Positions 33,473 through 43,100 of a stretch of 64,000 nt of DNA are shown in pieces (positions within the stretch are counted from its first letter, which is position 1; every line of letters begins with the position of its first letter). This DNA is from Sphingobacterium paludis (GTDB lineage: Bacteria > Bacteroidota > Bacteroidia > Sphingobacteriales > Sphingobacteriaceae): contig NZ_SNZV01000006.1 in NCBI RefSeq assembly GCF_004364125.1, positions 248,001 through 312,000 of the forward strand. Direction: 5' to 3'. The notes under the pieces are model-generated. The model was given only the letters and a program-made list of their open reading frames with translations, made no database searches and was not told the DNA's origin. The translations under genes and the position numbers were made by a program.

Positions 33473-33610
33473 ATGCCAAAATTCATTATTTCGTTAGTTG
33501 CTGGTTTCGCTTTAGCGCTGTCTAGTTACTGTTTTTCGGAAGAGTCCTCGCCTACCTATACGGTAAGCGAAAGCACAGCCGAGCAAAAGGAGCCAGAAAA
33601 CTCCAACTAA
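33473..33610 (+). CDS. small exported peptide, 45 residues
   Basis: Too short for routine ORF calling. It reads MPKFIISLVAGFALALSSYC and then a hydrophilic, Glu/Ser/Thr-rich tail (FSEESSPTYTVSESTAEQKE, PENSN). The N-terminus has the Lys plus hydrophobic core of a signal or lipoprotein signal, with Cys20 after SSY; Tyr at -1 is not a standard lipobox, so lipidation is uncertain. The stop codon runs directly into a terminator hairpin, which supports a real transcription unit. No SD sequence or clear promoter was seen, and the function is unknown. Confidence 0.5.
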   Translation: MPKFIISLVAGFALALSSYCFSEESSPTYTVSESTAEQKEPENSN

Positions 33611-33643
33611 AAAGTCGACCCATTCTTGGTGTCGACTTTGTTT
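33611..33643 (+). terminator. terminator-like hairpin after the small peptide gene
   Basis: Perfect 9-base arms AAAGTCGAC / GTCGACTTT (33611-33619 / 33631-33639), then TTTG-like DNA. The T tract is short. Confidence 0.55.
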
Positions 33644-33664
33644 ACATCTTGCATCACCGCGCGG

Positions 33665-34303
33665 CTATTTATCTTGAAATGCGGATAATACACGCTCAAA
33701 TTGGGTAGTATCGCGAGCTTTCAATTCAAATAAACGACGGTAAAGATCCAGAATAGCGAAGACTTCGGCCTCTGCACCGGCCTTATTTTCCATAAACAGC
33801 TTGAAAGAATAGGTACCATTCTTAGCAAGGTCTACGGCTTGTTTGTTTGATGAAAAAACCAATGGCGCGATGGGCATTGTTGTCATAGTGCCTTCAGCTG
33901 GCTTTCCATAGACCTTACCTAAAGCCTGTACAAAAGCATCAGATTCCTTCCCTAACGAAGAAAATGTAATAACCCCTTTTTTGAAGCCTTCCTTTTCGTC
34001 TGGATTTCCATCTGCGCTTACGCCAGCCTGAATATTTTTTGATACTTCAATCTGCATCCCTACCGTATCATTTTCATACAGCGATTTGGCGGTATACAGC
34101 ATAGAGGAATCCGTCTCTTGGGTATCTCCGAGGTAAAAATAAACCGAAGGATTTTCCGTATCCGTGTTAACCATCTTCCCGAGTTCAGTTTTTGCCGAAG
34201 CCGTTCCTTCTTTCTTTGTATCGTTGCCGGATTGGTTTCCGCAGCCCATGGAAACGATAGATAGTACCGCGACAACCGCTGCGTAACTGTATATTCTTTT
34301 CAT
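33665..34303 (-). CDS. uncharacterised lipoprotein
   Basis: 212 residues, family not recognised. Lipoprotein signal MKRIYSYAAVVAVLSIVSMGC with lipobox SMGC (Cys21), then a Thr/Lys/Glu-rich linker (NQSGNDTKKEGTASAKTELG) and a globular part with mixed strands and helices (VITFSSLGKESDAFVQALGK; AEVFAILDLYRRLFELKARD). Single gene, 46 bases downstream of the FAD/Fe-S oxidoreductase on the same strand; it may share its transcript. Confidence 0.7.
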   Translation of the reverse strand: MKRIYSYAAVVAVLSIVSMGCGNQSGNDTKKEGTASAKTELGKMVNTDTENPSVYFYLGDTQETDSSMLYTAKSLYENDTVGMQIEVSKNIQAGVSADGNPDEKEGFKKGVITFSSLGKESDAFVQALGKVYGKPAEGTMTTMPIAPLVFSSNKQAVDLAKNGTYSFKLFMENKAGAEAEVFAILDLYRRLFELKARDTTQFERVLSAFQDK

Positions 34304-34349
34304 GCCTTAAGCCTTTTTTATAAATAACAACGTAGCTATACAATTGTTT

Positions 34350-37274
34350 TTATTGCGCAAGTAGTGCATCGTAGATAATCTCCACCGGATGGTAGGATGT
34401 ACGCTGAGCACCATCTTTAATTTGGTGCCTGCACGAGGTTCCTGCGGCCGCGATAAGTGTGTCCTGATCTGTCTTGCGGACGGCCGGAAGCAGCACTAAT
34501 TCTGCGACCTGCATAGATACTGTGTAATGCTCCTTCTCATAACCAAAAGAACCCGCCATACCGCAACATCCCGACGGAATGACCTCGACTTGATAATACT
34601 GTGGAAAGGAAAGCAGTCGCTCCGTGTAGCCAACCAAATGAAACGCTTTTTGGTAGCAATGCCCATGCAGTTTGATGTGCTTTTTTGCCGTCGTAAACTG
34701 TTCTTGCCGTATATGTCCGGCTTCTATCTCGCGAATCAAAAACTCATCAATCATCAGGGCGTTTTCGGCCAGCTGTTGTGCTTGCTCTCGTTTCGATGCG
34801 TCCACCAAATCGACATATTCATCGCGAAACGTCATGATCGCTGAGGGCTCAATGCCCAGCAGCGGACGCTCAGTAGAAACCAAGCCGTGAAGCAAATCAA
34901 CATTGCTATTTGCAATCTGTTTTGCCTTCTTAACAAAGCCTTTTGACAGGTAGGTACGGCCGCTTTCCACATGTTTCGGAACAATAACCTCGTACCCGAG
35001 CTGGCTTAAAAGTTTGTATGCCGTAATCCCAACGGCCGTGTCATTGTATTCGGTAAATTCGTCGCTAAACAGATACACCTTTCTTTTGCTTGGCTTCGAT
35101 GGTTGTTTACGGATCCAGCGCGACAGTGTGGTAAATTGCACCGTAGGCAAAGACCGTTTCGGAGCAAAACCCGCTATGCGTTTTACCATACTGGAAAATA
35201 CGGGCGACGCGACGATAAAATTGTACAACGGCGCCACATAGGAGCCCAATCGCTGGCTTTTGGTGAAATTGGCAATCAGCGAAGATCGGAAAGATGCGCC
35301 GTGAACATCATAGTAATGCTGCAGAAATTCGGCTTTCATCTTGGCCACGTCAACACTCGACGGGCACTCGCTTTTACAGGCTTTGCAACTCAGGCATAAA
35401 TCCATCACCTCCTTGATTTCCTCATGGTCAAAGCGGTTCTTTTTGGTGGAGTTTGTTAAAAACTGCCGAAGCATATTGGCTCTTGCGCGCGTGCTGTCCT
35501 TCTCGTCGCGAGTAGCCATAAAGGATGGACACATCGTGCCACCCGTAATTTCGCTCTTGCGGCAATCACCAGACCCGGAACACTTCTCCGCTAACCGCAG
35601 CACACTTTCCTCTTTAGAAAAGTCAAAATACGTGGGAATAGCGCCCCCATCGGTCACCGTGTCATAGCGCAGCGCCGTATCCATTGGCGGTGTATCGACA
35701 ATCTTATGCGCATTGAATACTCCCTTAGGATCAAAGAGCATTTTCGTCTGCTGCAGCAATGCATAAACCTGTTCACCCAGCACTTTGCCAATAAATTCGC
35801 CCCGTAATCGCCCGTCACCATGCTCGCCGCTCAACGAACCATTATATTTCAATACCAGATCAGTCGTGCGATCCAAAATCCTTCGGAACTTACGCTTCCC
35901 CTCGGCTGTTTTTAAATTAATAAAGGGCTCAATGTGCAGTTCGCCGGCCCCGGCATGCGCGTAGTAAGACGCGTGCACACCTTCTTCCTGAAGCAGCAAC
36001 TGGACATCGGCCACATAGGCCGGCAAATCTTCAGGAGAGACAGCGCAGTCCTCGATCAAATTGACCGGCTGCTCATCTCCCGGCAAATTCCGGATCAGCC
36101 CTAAACCGGCTTTTCGTACATCCCAAACCAAGTTTGTTTCCGTGCTGCCGGTAACAAAAGGATACGCATATCCAAGTCCCTGCGCTTGCAGATCGCGCTG
36201 CAACGCATCGGCTTTGTGCTGCAAAGTTTCGCGATCATGCGCCCTGAATTCAACGATTAATAGCGCCTGCGGGTCGCCGGCAATAAAAAAGCGATTATGC
36301 TGATACGTAGGATGACCTACCGTGAAATCTAAAATATATTTATCAACCAGCTCCGAGGCCTCCGGCCGGTGCGTCAGCGCAACAACATTGCCCCGCATAC
36401 ATTCCACCATATCCAAAAAATGAACACAAAGCAGCCCTACCTCTTGCGGAGGCAATGGCATCAACCGTAATTTCGCTTCCGTTACGAGTGCGAGCGTGCC
36501 CTCCGACCCCGCCAAAAGTTGGCAAAAATTAAAGGGCCGATCGTTCTCGGCCAATAAATCCAGTGCATAGCCGGTATTGCGCCGGGTTAGTGTCTTTTTC
36601 GGATAACCCGCGTGTATAGCCGCTCTATTTTCAGGCTTATGCAGTAGTTGGTTTACGGCCCGGTACAGGTCTCCTTCCCGCGATTTGGCCGATAGCTTCT
36701 GAAATAACTGCTGCTCGTCGAGTTCCTCAAACGTAGTCTCAGTCCCGTCATCCAGCAATACGGTCGCTGCCAAAAGATTTTGGCGCGTATCGCCCCAAAC
36801 GATAGAATGCAACCCTGAAGAATTATTCCCGATCATTCCGCCGATCATCGCCCGGCTTGCGGTACTTGTTTCTGGCCCGAACATCAACCCAAAAGGTTTG
36901 AGATAACTATTCAAATCATCGCGGATTACGCCCGGTTCCACCCTTACCCAAGCCTCTTCCATGTTGAGTTCCAAAATACGATTGAACGATCGAGATACAT
37001 CCACCACGATGCCGGCACCTACCACTTGTCCAGCTAATGATGTGCCCGCCGTACGCGGAATCAGCGTTACGGCTAAGTCGCGCGCAAATTGGATCAGCTT
37101 CTTTAAATCATCCTTATTTTTGGGGATGGCCACCGCTAAGGGTATTTCCTGATATACTGATGCGTCCGTAGCATACGCCAAACGCATTGTTTGGTGTTTG
37201 GGCAGCGTTGGATCATAAAATAATTCACCGTCTAGTCCCAAGGAAAATTGACGAAGCTTCTCGATTATGTGCAC
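34350..37274 (-). CDS. FAD-linked oxidase fused to Fe-S (GlpC/CCG-type) domains
   Basis: 974 residues, a fusion common in bacteria (D-lactate or 2-hydroxyglutarate dehydrogenase-like). Order: FAD-binding domain of the VAO type (about 40-260; LIPRTAGTSLAGQVVGAGIV, GNNSSGLHSIVWG), FAD-oxidase C domain (about 270-540; YAHAGAGELHIEPFINL, SGEHGDGRLR), a [4Fe-4S] region (Cys motifs CSGSGDCRK near 590 and CLSCKACKSECP near 650), and two CCG-like segments (HGHCYQKAF; PSGCCGMAGSFGYEKEH). It probably oxidises a 2-hydroxyacid and passes electrons to the quinone pool. The substrate is not readable from the sequence. Divergent from lrp. Confidence 0.92.
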   Translation of the reverse strand: MHIIEKLRQFSLGLDGELFYDPTLPKHQTMRLAYATDASVYQEIPLAVAIPKNKDDLKKLIQFARDLAVTLIPRTAGTSLAGQVVGAGIVVDVSRSFNRILELNMEEAWVRVEPGVIRDDLNSYLKPFGLMFGPETSTASRAMIGGMIGNNSSGLHSIVWGDTRQNLLAATVLLDDGTETTFEELDEQQLFQKLSAKSREGDLYRAVNQLLHKPENRAAIHAGYPKKTLTRRNTGYALDLLAENDRPFNFCQLLAGSEGTLALVTEAKLRLMPLPPQEVGLLCVHFLDMVECMRGNVVALTHRPEASELVDKYILDFTVGHPTYQHNRFFIAGDPQALLIVEFRAHDRETLQHKADALQRDLQAQGLGYAYPFVTGSTETNLVWDVRKAGLGLIRNLPGDEQPVNLIEDCAVSPEDLPAYVADVQLLLQEEGVHASYYAHAGAGELHIEPFINLKTAEGKRKFRRILDRTTDLVLKYNGSLSGEHGDGRLRGEFIGKVLGEQVYALLQQTKMLFDPKGVFNAHKIVDTPPMDTALRYDTVTDGGAIPTYFDFSKEESVLRLAEKCSGSGDCRKSEITGGTMCPSFMATRDEKDSTRARANMLRQFLTNSTKKNRFDHEEIKEVMDLCLSCKACKSECPSSVDVAKMKAEFLQHYYDVHGASFRSSLIANFTKSQRLGSYVAPLYNFIVASPVFSSMVKRIAGFAPKRSLPTVQFTTLSRWIRKQPSKPSKRKVYLFSDEFTEYNDTAVGITAYKLLSQLGYEVIVPKHVESGRTYLSKGFVKKAKQIANSNVDLLHGLVSTERPLLGIEPSAIMTFRDEYVDLVDASKREQAQQLAENALMIDEFLIREIEAGHIRQEQFTTAKKHIKLHGHCYQKAFHLVGYTERLLSFPQYYQVEVIPSGCCGMAGSFGYEKEHYTVSMQVAELVLLPAVRKTDQDTLIAAAGTSCRHQIKDGAQRTSYHPVEIIYDALLAQ

Positions 37275-37434
37275 GTTTTAGTATTTTTATAGCTAACAAA
37301 GCTACCTAATTGTTGGTTTATTCCACAACAGTTTAAGCCTTTATTCAAACATTGTGTTAAAAAACGCATAAACAGGCATAAACAACAACTTCTTATCAAT
37401 CAATTCAATAGAGCTGATTATTCTATAATAATGT

Positions 37435-37477
37435 CATAATTATGAATATTATTCAAATAATAACATAATATTTTGAA
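37435..37477 (+). promoter_or_regulatory. cluster of AT-rich palindromes overlapping the lrp promoter
   Basis: CATAATTATG (37435-37444), GAATATTATTC (37444-37454) and an inverted repeat with TTCAAA and TTTGAA ends (37452-37477) lie over and next to the -33 element TTTTG (37471-37475). Lrp/AsnC proteins often bind such sites to repress their own gene; the assignment is inference. Confidence 0.45.
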
Positions 37478-37494
37478 CATAATTCTTTTGTGAT

Positions 37495-37502
37495 TACCTT
37501 TG
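37495..37502 (+). promoter_or_regulatory. lrp promoter, -7 element TACCTTTG, abutting the start codon
   Basis: Exact TAnnTTTG with TTTTG 19 bases upstream. Only 7 bases lie between it and the ATG at 37510, so the mRNA is probably leaderless or nearly so. Confidence 0.65.
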
Positions 37503-37509
37503 CACCATT

Positions 37510-37989
37510 ATGGCAAAACTTGAATATACTTTAGACCAAATCGACTATCAGATTCTGCGTATTATGCAAGATAACGCGCGCACCAACAATGCCGATATTG
37601 CGCGTGAGTTGGGCATGGCACCTTCCGCTATTTTGGAGCGCGTCAAAAAGCTGGAGCAGAAGGACATCATCTTGCAATACAATGCCAAGATCAATCCAGA
37701 TGCCCTAGACCAAAAGATGCTGTCTTTTATATTTATAAAAGCTCAGGATATCATAGGTGTACAGAAGGTCGGGCTTTTACTTGCCGAAATTCCTGAGGTG
37801 CAAGAGGTGCATGATATCGCCGGAGACGACGGCTATCTTATCAAAGTACGCACCAACGATGCCGCAGGACTTGTGGATCTTATGCGTAATTCGCTAGGAA
37901 AAATAGAGGGTATTATTTCTACCCGCACAACCATTGTATTAGAAACAGTAAAAGAGGAACAAAAACTGGTTATTCCAACCAAAAAATAA
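37510..37989 (+). CDS. Lrp/AsnC-family transcriptional regulator
   Basis: 159 residues. N-terminal HTH (LDQIDYQILRIMQDNARTNN, ADIARELGMAPSAILERVKKLEQ, about 7-50) and C-terminal RAM ligand-binding domain (about 70-150; VHDIAGDDGYLIKVRTND). These octameric regulators sense amino acids. It lies 1 base before the DMT exporter gene, so they form an operon in which the regulator probably controls export of the amino acid or metabolite it senses (inference from the common Lrp-exporter pairing). Confidence 0.94.
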   Translation: MAKLEYTLDQIDYQILRIMQDNARTNNADIARELGMAPSAILERVKKLEQKDIILQYNAKINPDALDQKMLSFIFIKAQDIIGVQKVGLLLAEIPEVQEVHDIAGDDGYLIKVRTNDAAGLVDLMRNSLGKIEGIISTRTTIVLETVKEEQKLVIPTKK

Positions 37990-37990
37990 C

Positions 37991-39091
37991 ATGACAAGAG
38001 AAAGCCAAGGCACACCGGCAGTAGCAAGCATCGTATTTGCCTACCTGGTGGTTTACATTGTTTGGGGATCTACCTTTTTCTTTATTGAAAAGGCGTTGCG
38101 GAGCTTTAGCCCATTCGTATTGGGCTCTATACGTTTTTTCATTGCCGGATCGATGTTAATGAGCTTTTGCTGGATTCGCGGCTACAGATTGTATATCAAG
38201 TCTGCCGTCAAAGATGCGCTATTTATCGGATTTCTTTTGCTTTTTGTCGATATGGCCGCTATCATATGGTCTGAGCAATACATATCCAGTGCCATTGTTA
38301 CTATTTTATCATCTGCCGCAGCGATTTGGTTTATCATTTTCGACAAACCAAGATGGAAACAGAACTTTTCAAGTCCTCCTATTGTCATCGGTTTAATCTT
38401 TGGTTTTATCGGCGTCATTATGTTGTTTGCCGAACAGCTCTTTAACGATGAAGCTACCGGGCAGCATAAGGACATGAAATTGATCGCGATGATTGTTCTT
38501 ATGCTAGGCACTATAGGCTGGACAGTGGGGTCGTTGATATCCAAGTATAGCAAAGAAAAGCAGGACCGGGAACGGGTTGGCGAACAAGAGGATCTACATG
38601 TGATGGTGAAAACGGCTTGGCAAATGGTGTCTGCGGGCGTCGCCTTTACGCTTGTAGCTCTTCTCAGCGGTGAGTATGCGCGTTTCGATATCGCAGCTGT
38701 AGTTCCAGCAGACTGGGGAGCCATGGCCTATCTGGCTAGCATGGGGTCTATCTTGGCTTTTGGCAGCTACATCTGGTTATTGCAACATCGGCCTGCCACC
38801 GAGGTGAGCACCTACGCCTATATCAATCCAATAGTTGCTTTGGTACTCGCACATTACTTCACCAGTCACCATGTTACTAGATTGCAGATTATGGGGCTTG
38901 TTGTGGTGTTGTGTAGCGTTCTACTGATGAATTGGAATCTGTATCGTGACAACAAACGATTCAAGGTCTACAAGCGGGCGAAACGCATCAAAAGGCTTCG
39001 CGAAATGGCTCCTAAAAGTAGCATTCCCCGTATTATGGAAATTGTAAACTTCAACGATAAACACGAAAAAAAAGAAAATCGCAAAGGATAA
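37991..39091 (+). CDS. EamA/DMT-family transporter
   Basis: 366 residues. Ten hydrophobic helices arranged as two EamA repeats: the first begins YLVVYIVWGSTFFFIEKALR, the second contains GSILAFGSYIWLLQHRPATE and STYAYINPIVALVLAHYF, the family's characteristic end. A basic cytoplasmic tail of about 50 residues (KRFKVYKRAKRIKRLREMAP) extends past the last helix, longer than usual. Members export amino acids or other metabolites. Second gene of the lrp operon. Confidence 0.93.
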   Translation: MTRESQGTPAVASIVFAYLVVYIVWGSTFFFIEKALRSFSPFVLGSIRFFIAGSMLMSFCWIRGYRLYIKSAVKDALFIGFLLLFVDMAAIIWSEQYISSAIVTILSSAAAIWFIIFDKPRWKQNFSSPPIVIGLIFGFIGVIMLFAEQLFNDEATGQHKDMKLIAMIVLMLGTIGWTVGSLISKYSKEKQDRERVGEQEDLHVMVKTAWQMVSAGVAFTLVALLSGEYARFDIAAVVPADWGAMAYLASMGSILAFGSYIWLLQHRPATEVSTYAYINPIVALVLAHYFTSHHVTRLQIMGLVVVLCSVLLMNWNLYRDNKRFKVYKRAKRIKRLREMAPKSSIPRIMEIVNFNDKHEKKENRKG

Positions 39092-39185
39092 GCTTGGCAG
39101 GCTTCACTCTTTTTATGCAGATTTTTTTTTCTTTCCTGTAGCAATTCCCTACCATGCAGCGTATTACTTTCAAAACACACGAAGC

Positions 39186-39893
39186 ATGAAAAAGTTATCT
39201 TTACAATCATTCATTTATCTCTTTTTTGGCCTATTTATTTTTAGCAGTTGTTTGAAAGATAATGATGGGTATTACGATGGTCCTTTACAGCCTGCGGCGT
39301 ATATGACCTTCATCAACGCTTATCCGGAAAACGACTTCTTATCATTTGATCTACACGCGCAGAATAGCCCGTTTCCGCTACAGTACAAATCGTACCATCG
39401 GCCGCAATTTGGCGTATTTACGGGCGAGAGAAAATTGACCATCAAAGCGCCCACAGGAAGCGCAGCACTTATCGACACGGTATTTACGGTGCGCGACAGC
39501 TCGGCCTACTCTACCTTTATATATGGTACAGCTTCCAATCCACGATTTGCACTAACGCAGGATCGCACCATTCAGAATTTGGGGGACAACACCGGAATCC
39601 GCTTTTTTAATTTAGCGAATATCGATGGCAACGTCAACCTTGTCGTGGGCAATGCCGATACGGCAGCCTTCGCCAATCGGCCTATGGAGACTGGTGCCAC
39701 CGCCGTGCAGCACCAAGTTTTTCAGCCAACAGCCAGCGGCTCGATTAATCTGCAGGTAACCGATGCAAGCGGCAACGTCTTAGCCAGAAGAGATAACTAC
39801 GAATTGAGGAAAGGCTACTACTACAGTGTCTTTTTGACTGGCAACGCAAGTGGCGGAAATTACCCACTTTATTTGGGTGTTGTGTATCATTAA
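39186..39893 (+). CDS. DUF4397 domain lipoprotein
   Basis: 235 residues. Lipoprotein signal MKKLSLQSFIYLFFGLFIFS followed by SC (Cys22), then an Ig-like DUF4397 domain (YMTFINAYPENDFLSFDLHA; GIRFFNLANIDGNVNLVVGN), usual in Bacteroidota surface or periplasmic proteins. Function unknown. Stands alone and is followed by a strong terminator. Confidence 0.85.
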   Translation: MKKLSLQSFIYLFFGLFIFSSCLKDNDGYYDGPLQPAAYMTFINAYPENDFLSFDLHAQNSPFPLQYKSYHRPQFGVFTGERKLTIKAPTGSAALIDTVFTVRDSSAYSTFIYGTASNPRFALTQDRTIQNLGDNTGIRFFNLANIDGNVNLVVGNADTAAFANRPMETGATAVQHQVFQPTASGSINLQVTDASGNVLARRDNYELRKGYYYSVFLTGNASGGNYPLYLGVVYH

Positions 39894-39913
39894 ATAGACG
39901 CTACACACATCGC

Positions 39914-39947
39914 AAAAAGCTCGGACACGCTCGTGTCGGAGCTTTTT
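39914..39947 (+). terminator. intrinsic terminator after the DUF4397 gene
   Basis: 16-base arms AAAAAGCTCGGACACG / CGTGTCGGAGCTTTTT with one mismatch, ending in a T tract. Confidence 0.85.
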
Positions 39948-40109
39948 GGTTTATACCGTTTTACCTCCCTGCATCGAATGCTCTGTATGAAACAGCGGCT
40001 TGGGCAAAATCGCCGCTGTAAAAACAGCAAAGTTTAGCGCATATAATTTCAGTTCTGTTTAAAAATCTGTATTTTCGTCCTTCAATTTTTTTGAGTAATT
40101 AGGCTCTAT

Positions 40110-43100
40110 ATGCAATTAACAAAATTAGAGATCAAAGGCTTTAAAAGCTTTGGCGATAAGATCACCATCAATTTCAATGAAGGGGTCACCGCCATTGTGG
40201 GGCCAAATGGTTGTGGAAAATCTAATGTCGTAGACGCTATCCGTTGGGTGTTAGGCGAACAAAGCACCCGGATGTTGCGGTCAGAAAAGATGGAAAACAT
40301 CATCTTCAACGGAACGGCAAATCGCAAGCCGGCGAACCTTGCGGAGGTTTCGCTAACTTTCGAAAACAATAACAACCTATTGCCTACTGAATTTTCTACG
40401 GTAACCATTACGCGTAAGCTATACCGCAATGGCGACAGCGAGTATCGGCTGAACGATGTAAAATGCCGTCTAAAAGATATTACCGATCTCTTTTTGGATA
40501 CGGGCTTAGGTGCCGATTCGTATGCCATTATCGAGCTCAAGATGATTGACGAGATCATCAACAACAAAGAAAATTCACGGCGCAACCTCTTTGAAGAAGC
40601 CTCAGGCATATCGAAATATAAGGTTCGCAAAAAGCAAACGCTGGCCAAGCTAAAAGATACTGAAGGCGACCTGTCTCGTGTAGACGACCTTCTCTATGAA
40701 ATCAATAAGAACCTGAAGCAGCTTGAAACGCAGGCAAAAAAAGCGGACAAATACTTTCAATTGAAGGACGAGTATCGCGAGGCAAGTGTCGGACTGGCCT
40801 ACCACAGGCTGGATGGCTTTAGCAATGATCTGGAGCGCATCACCGAACAAGAACAAACGCAGCAAAGGCTGATCCAAGAGAATAGCGATACTATCGAGAG
40901 CAGCGAGAAGCAACTAAAGGCACTGCGCGAAGACATTTTATCAAAAGAAAAGAATCTGGCTACCCAGCAAAAAAGCACAAACGAATATGTCAATAAGATC
41001 CGCGCTTATGAGTCGGATAAAAAAATAAAAAACGAGCAGCTGCGTCACCTGCAAGACAAAGAAGCGCGTTTGACGGCTGAGCTGAACCATGATAAAGCAC
41101 AGCTCGAGCACGTTACCCAAACATTAAAAAGGCTGAACGAAGAATTGTTTCAAGAGCAATCGACATTGGACGTTTGCCAAAGCGACATCGAAAAAAATAA
41201 AAGCGAGGTCGAGGAGCTTCGTGCGCAGCAGCTGTCCTCACGGAGTAAGCTAGACGCCTTTAATGCGAAAACGGCAGCCATGCAAAACGATATCTACAAA
41301 CTGGAAAAGGATATTGCGGTGTTAAACATCCAGAAAGACGCCTTGCAGCAGGAGTCCATGCGCACCATATCGGATGCCAGCAGCAAAGAAGAAGAGCTAT
41401 CGCAGTTTAATGGCGCCGTTACGGATCTTGAAGACCGTGTAGAACAGCAACAAGCACAATACGACGAGGCGCTTCAGACGGAAGAGGAATTGCAACGCAA
41501 TGTACAATCGGTAGAAGTTGAGCTCCAGGAAACGCGAAACCAGATCAACCGTGAATCCCGTTTGGTAGATGCGAAGCAAAATGAATATAACCTGACCAAA
41601 TCCCTAGTCGATAACCTGGAAGGTTTTCCCGAATCTATCAAATTTCTACGGAAAAATGCCGGATGGAAAAAATCTTACCCGCTATTCTCTGATATTCTGT
41701 TTTGCCAAGAGGAATACCGGGTGGCAATAGAAAATTACCTGGAGCCTATCATGAATCATTATGTGGTAGAAAACCAGCAGGAAGCGGTGCAAGCCATTCA
41801 ATTACTGAGCGATGCTTCCCGGGGACGGGCAAACTTCTTTGTACTGGATGCTATCCAGCGCCTCGACACGAAAAGAACGGTAGCCACATCGGATCGAATG
41901 ATACCTGCCTTAGCGGTTATTAAAGTCGATAAAAAATATGCGGAGCTCTGTCAGCACTTGTTGCAGCATGTTTTTTTATTGAAGCCAGATGCCGCTGATT
42001 CACTTCAGCAGGAACTGCCTGCTGACGATATTGTCGTTCTACATCCGGAAGGCAAGTTTGCTAAGAATGTATTGGGCTTGAGCGGCGGATCGGTCGGCTT
42101 GTTTGAAGGAAAACGTATCGGTCGTGCTAAAAATTTAGAAAATCTAAGTAAAGAAATTAAGGAGCTCAACCAACAGATCGAGATACTGCAACAGCGCGAA
42201 GCGGATGCTGTGGATCAATTGGCCACACTGCGCATATCCTCTCGGAAAGACGTGATTGATGAATTGCGTAACATGCTCAACCGGCTGCACAACGAGTTAA
42301 TATCGGTTAAGACGAAACAAGAGCAATATCAAGCATTTATCACCAATAGCAAGAACCGAAAAGAAGATATCGAAAACAGAATCGCAACGATAAACACGGA
42401 TCTGCAACGTGCAGAACCGCAACTGCAAGAACTAAAAGCCGAACAGCAAAGCCACCAACAGCAATTGTTGGAACTGCAAGAGGCGCATAGCGAAATATCC
42501 GACGTCCTGAACGAAAAATCGACTGTTTTTAATCAAGAAAACATCCGGTACCATCAGCAACAAAACAAAGTTTCTAGTTTGCAAAAAGATGTGGAATACC
42601 GGGAGAGCCAACAAGAGACGTTTGACATCCGGATTCAAAAAAACAATGAAGAATACGATCAGGTAAAAATTGACATGAAGTCGGCGGCTACCTTTACCGA
42701 TAACAACGACGAGGATTTAGTTGCCATGTATACGCAAAAAGAATCGTTGGAAAAAGGTCTTCAAGAAATTGAAGAGGATTTCTACACAGCACGTAAGGTC
42801 GTGATTGATTTGGAAGAAGAAATTGTACAATCTCGCCGAAATAAAGACCAGAATGATTTTTTGTTGACTCAATTGAAAGACAAGAAAACCGCATTGCAGA
42901 TCGAGCTAAACAGTTTGAAAGAACGACTGTCGGTGGAGTTCAATATTGATTTGCAGTCGCTTTTAGAGGCTGATGCTCCCGAGATACACCTGTCACAGGA
43001 AGAACTTGTTGCCTTGTGCGACAAATTAAAAAAACAGTTGGATGCTTACGGCTCGATCAATCCGATGGCTAAGGAGGCATACGACGAAATGAGCGCGCGG

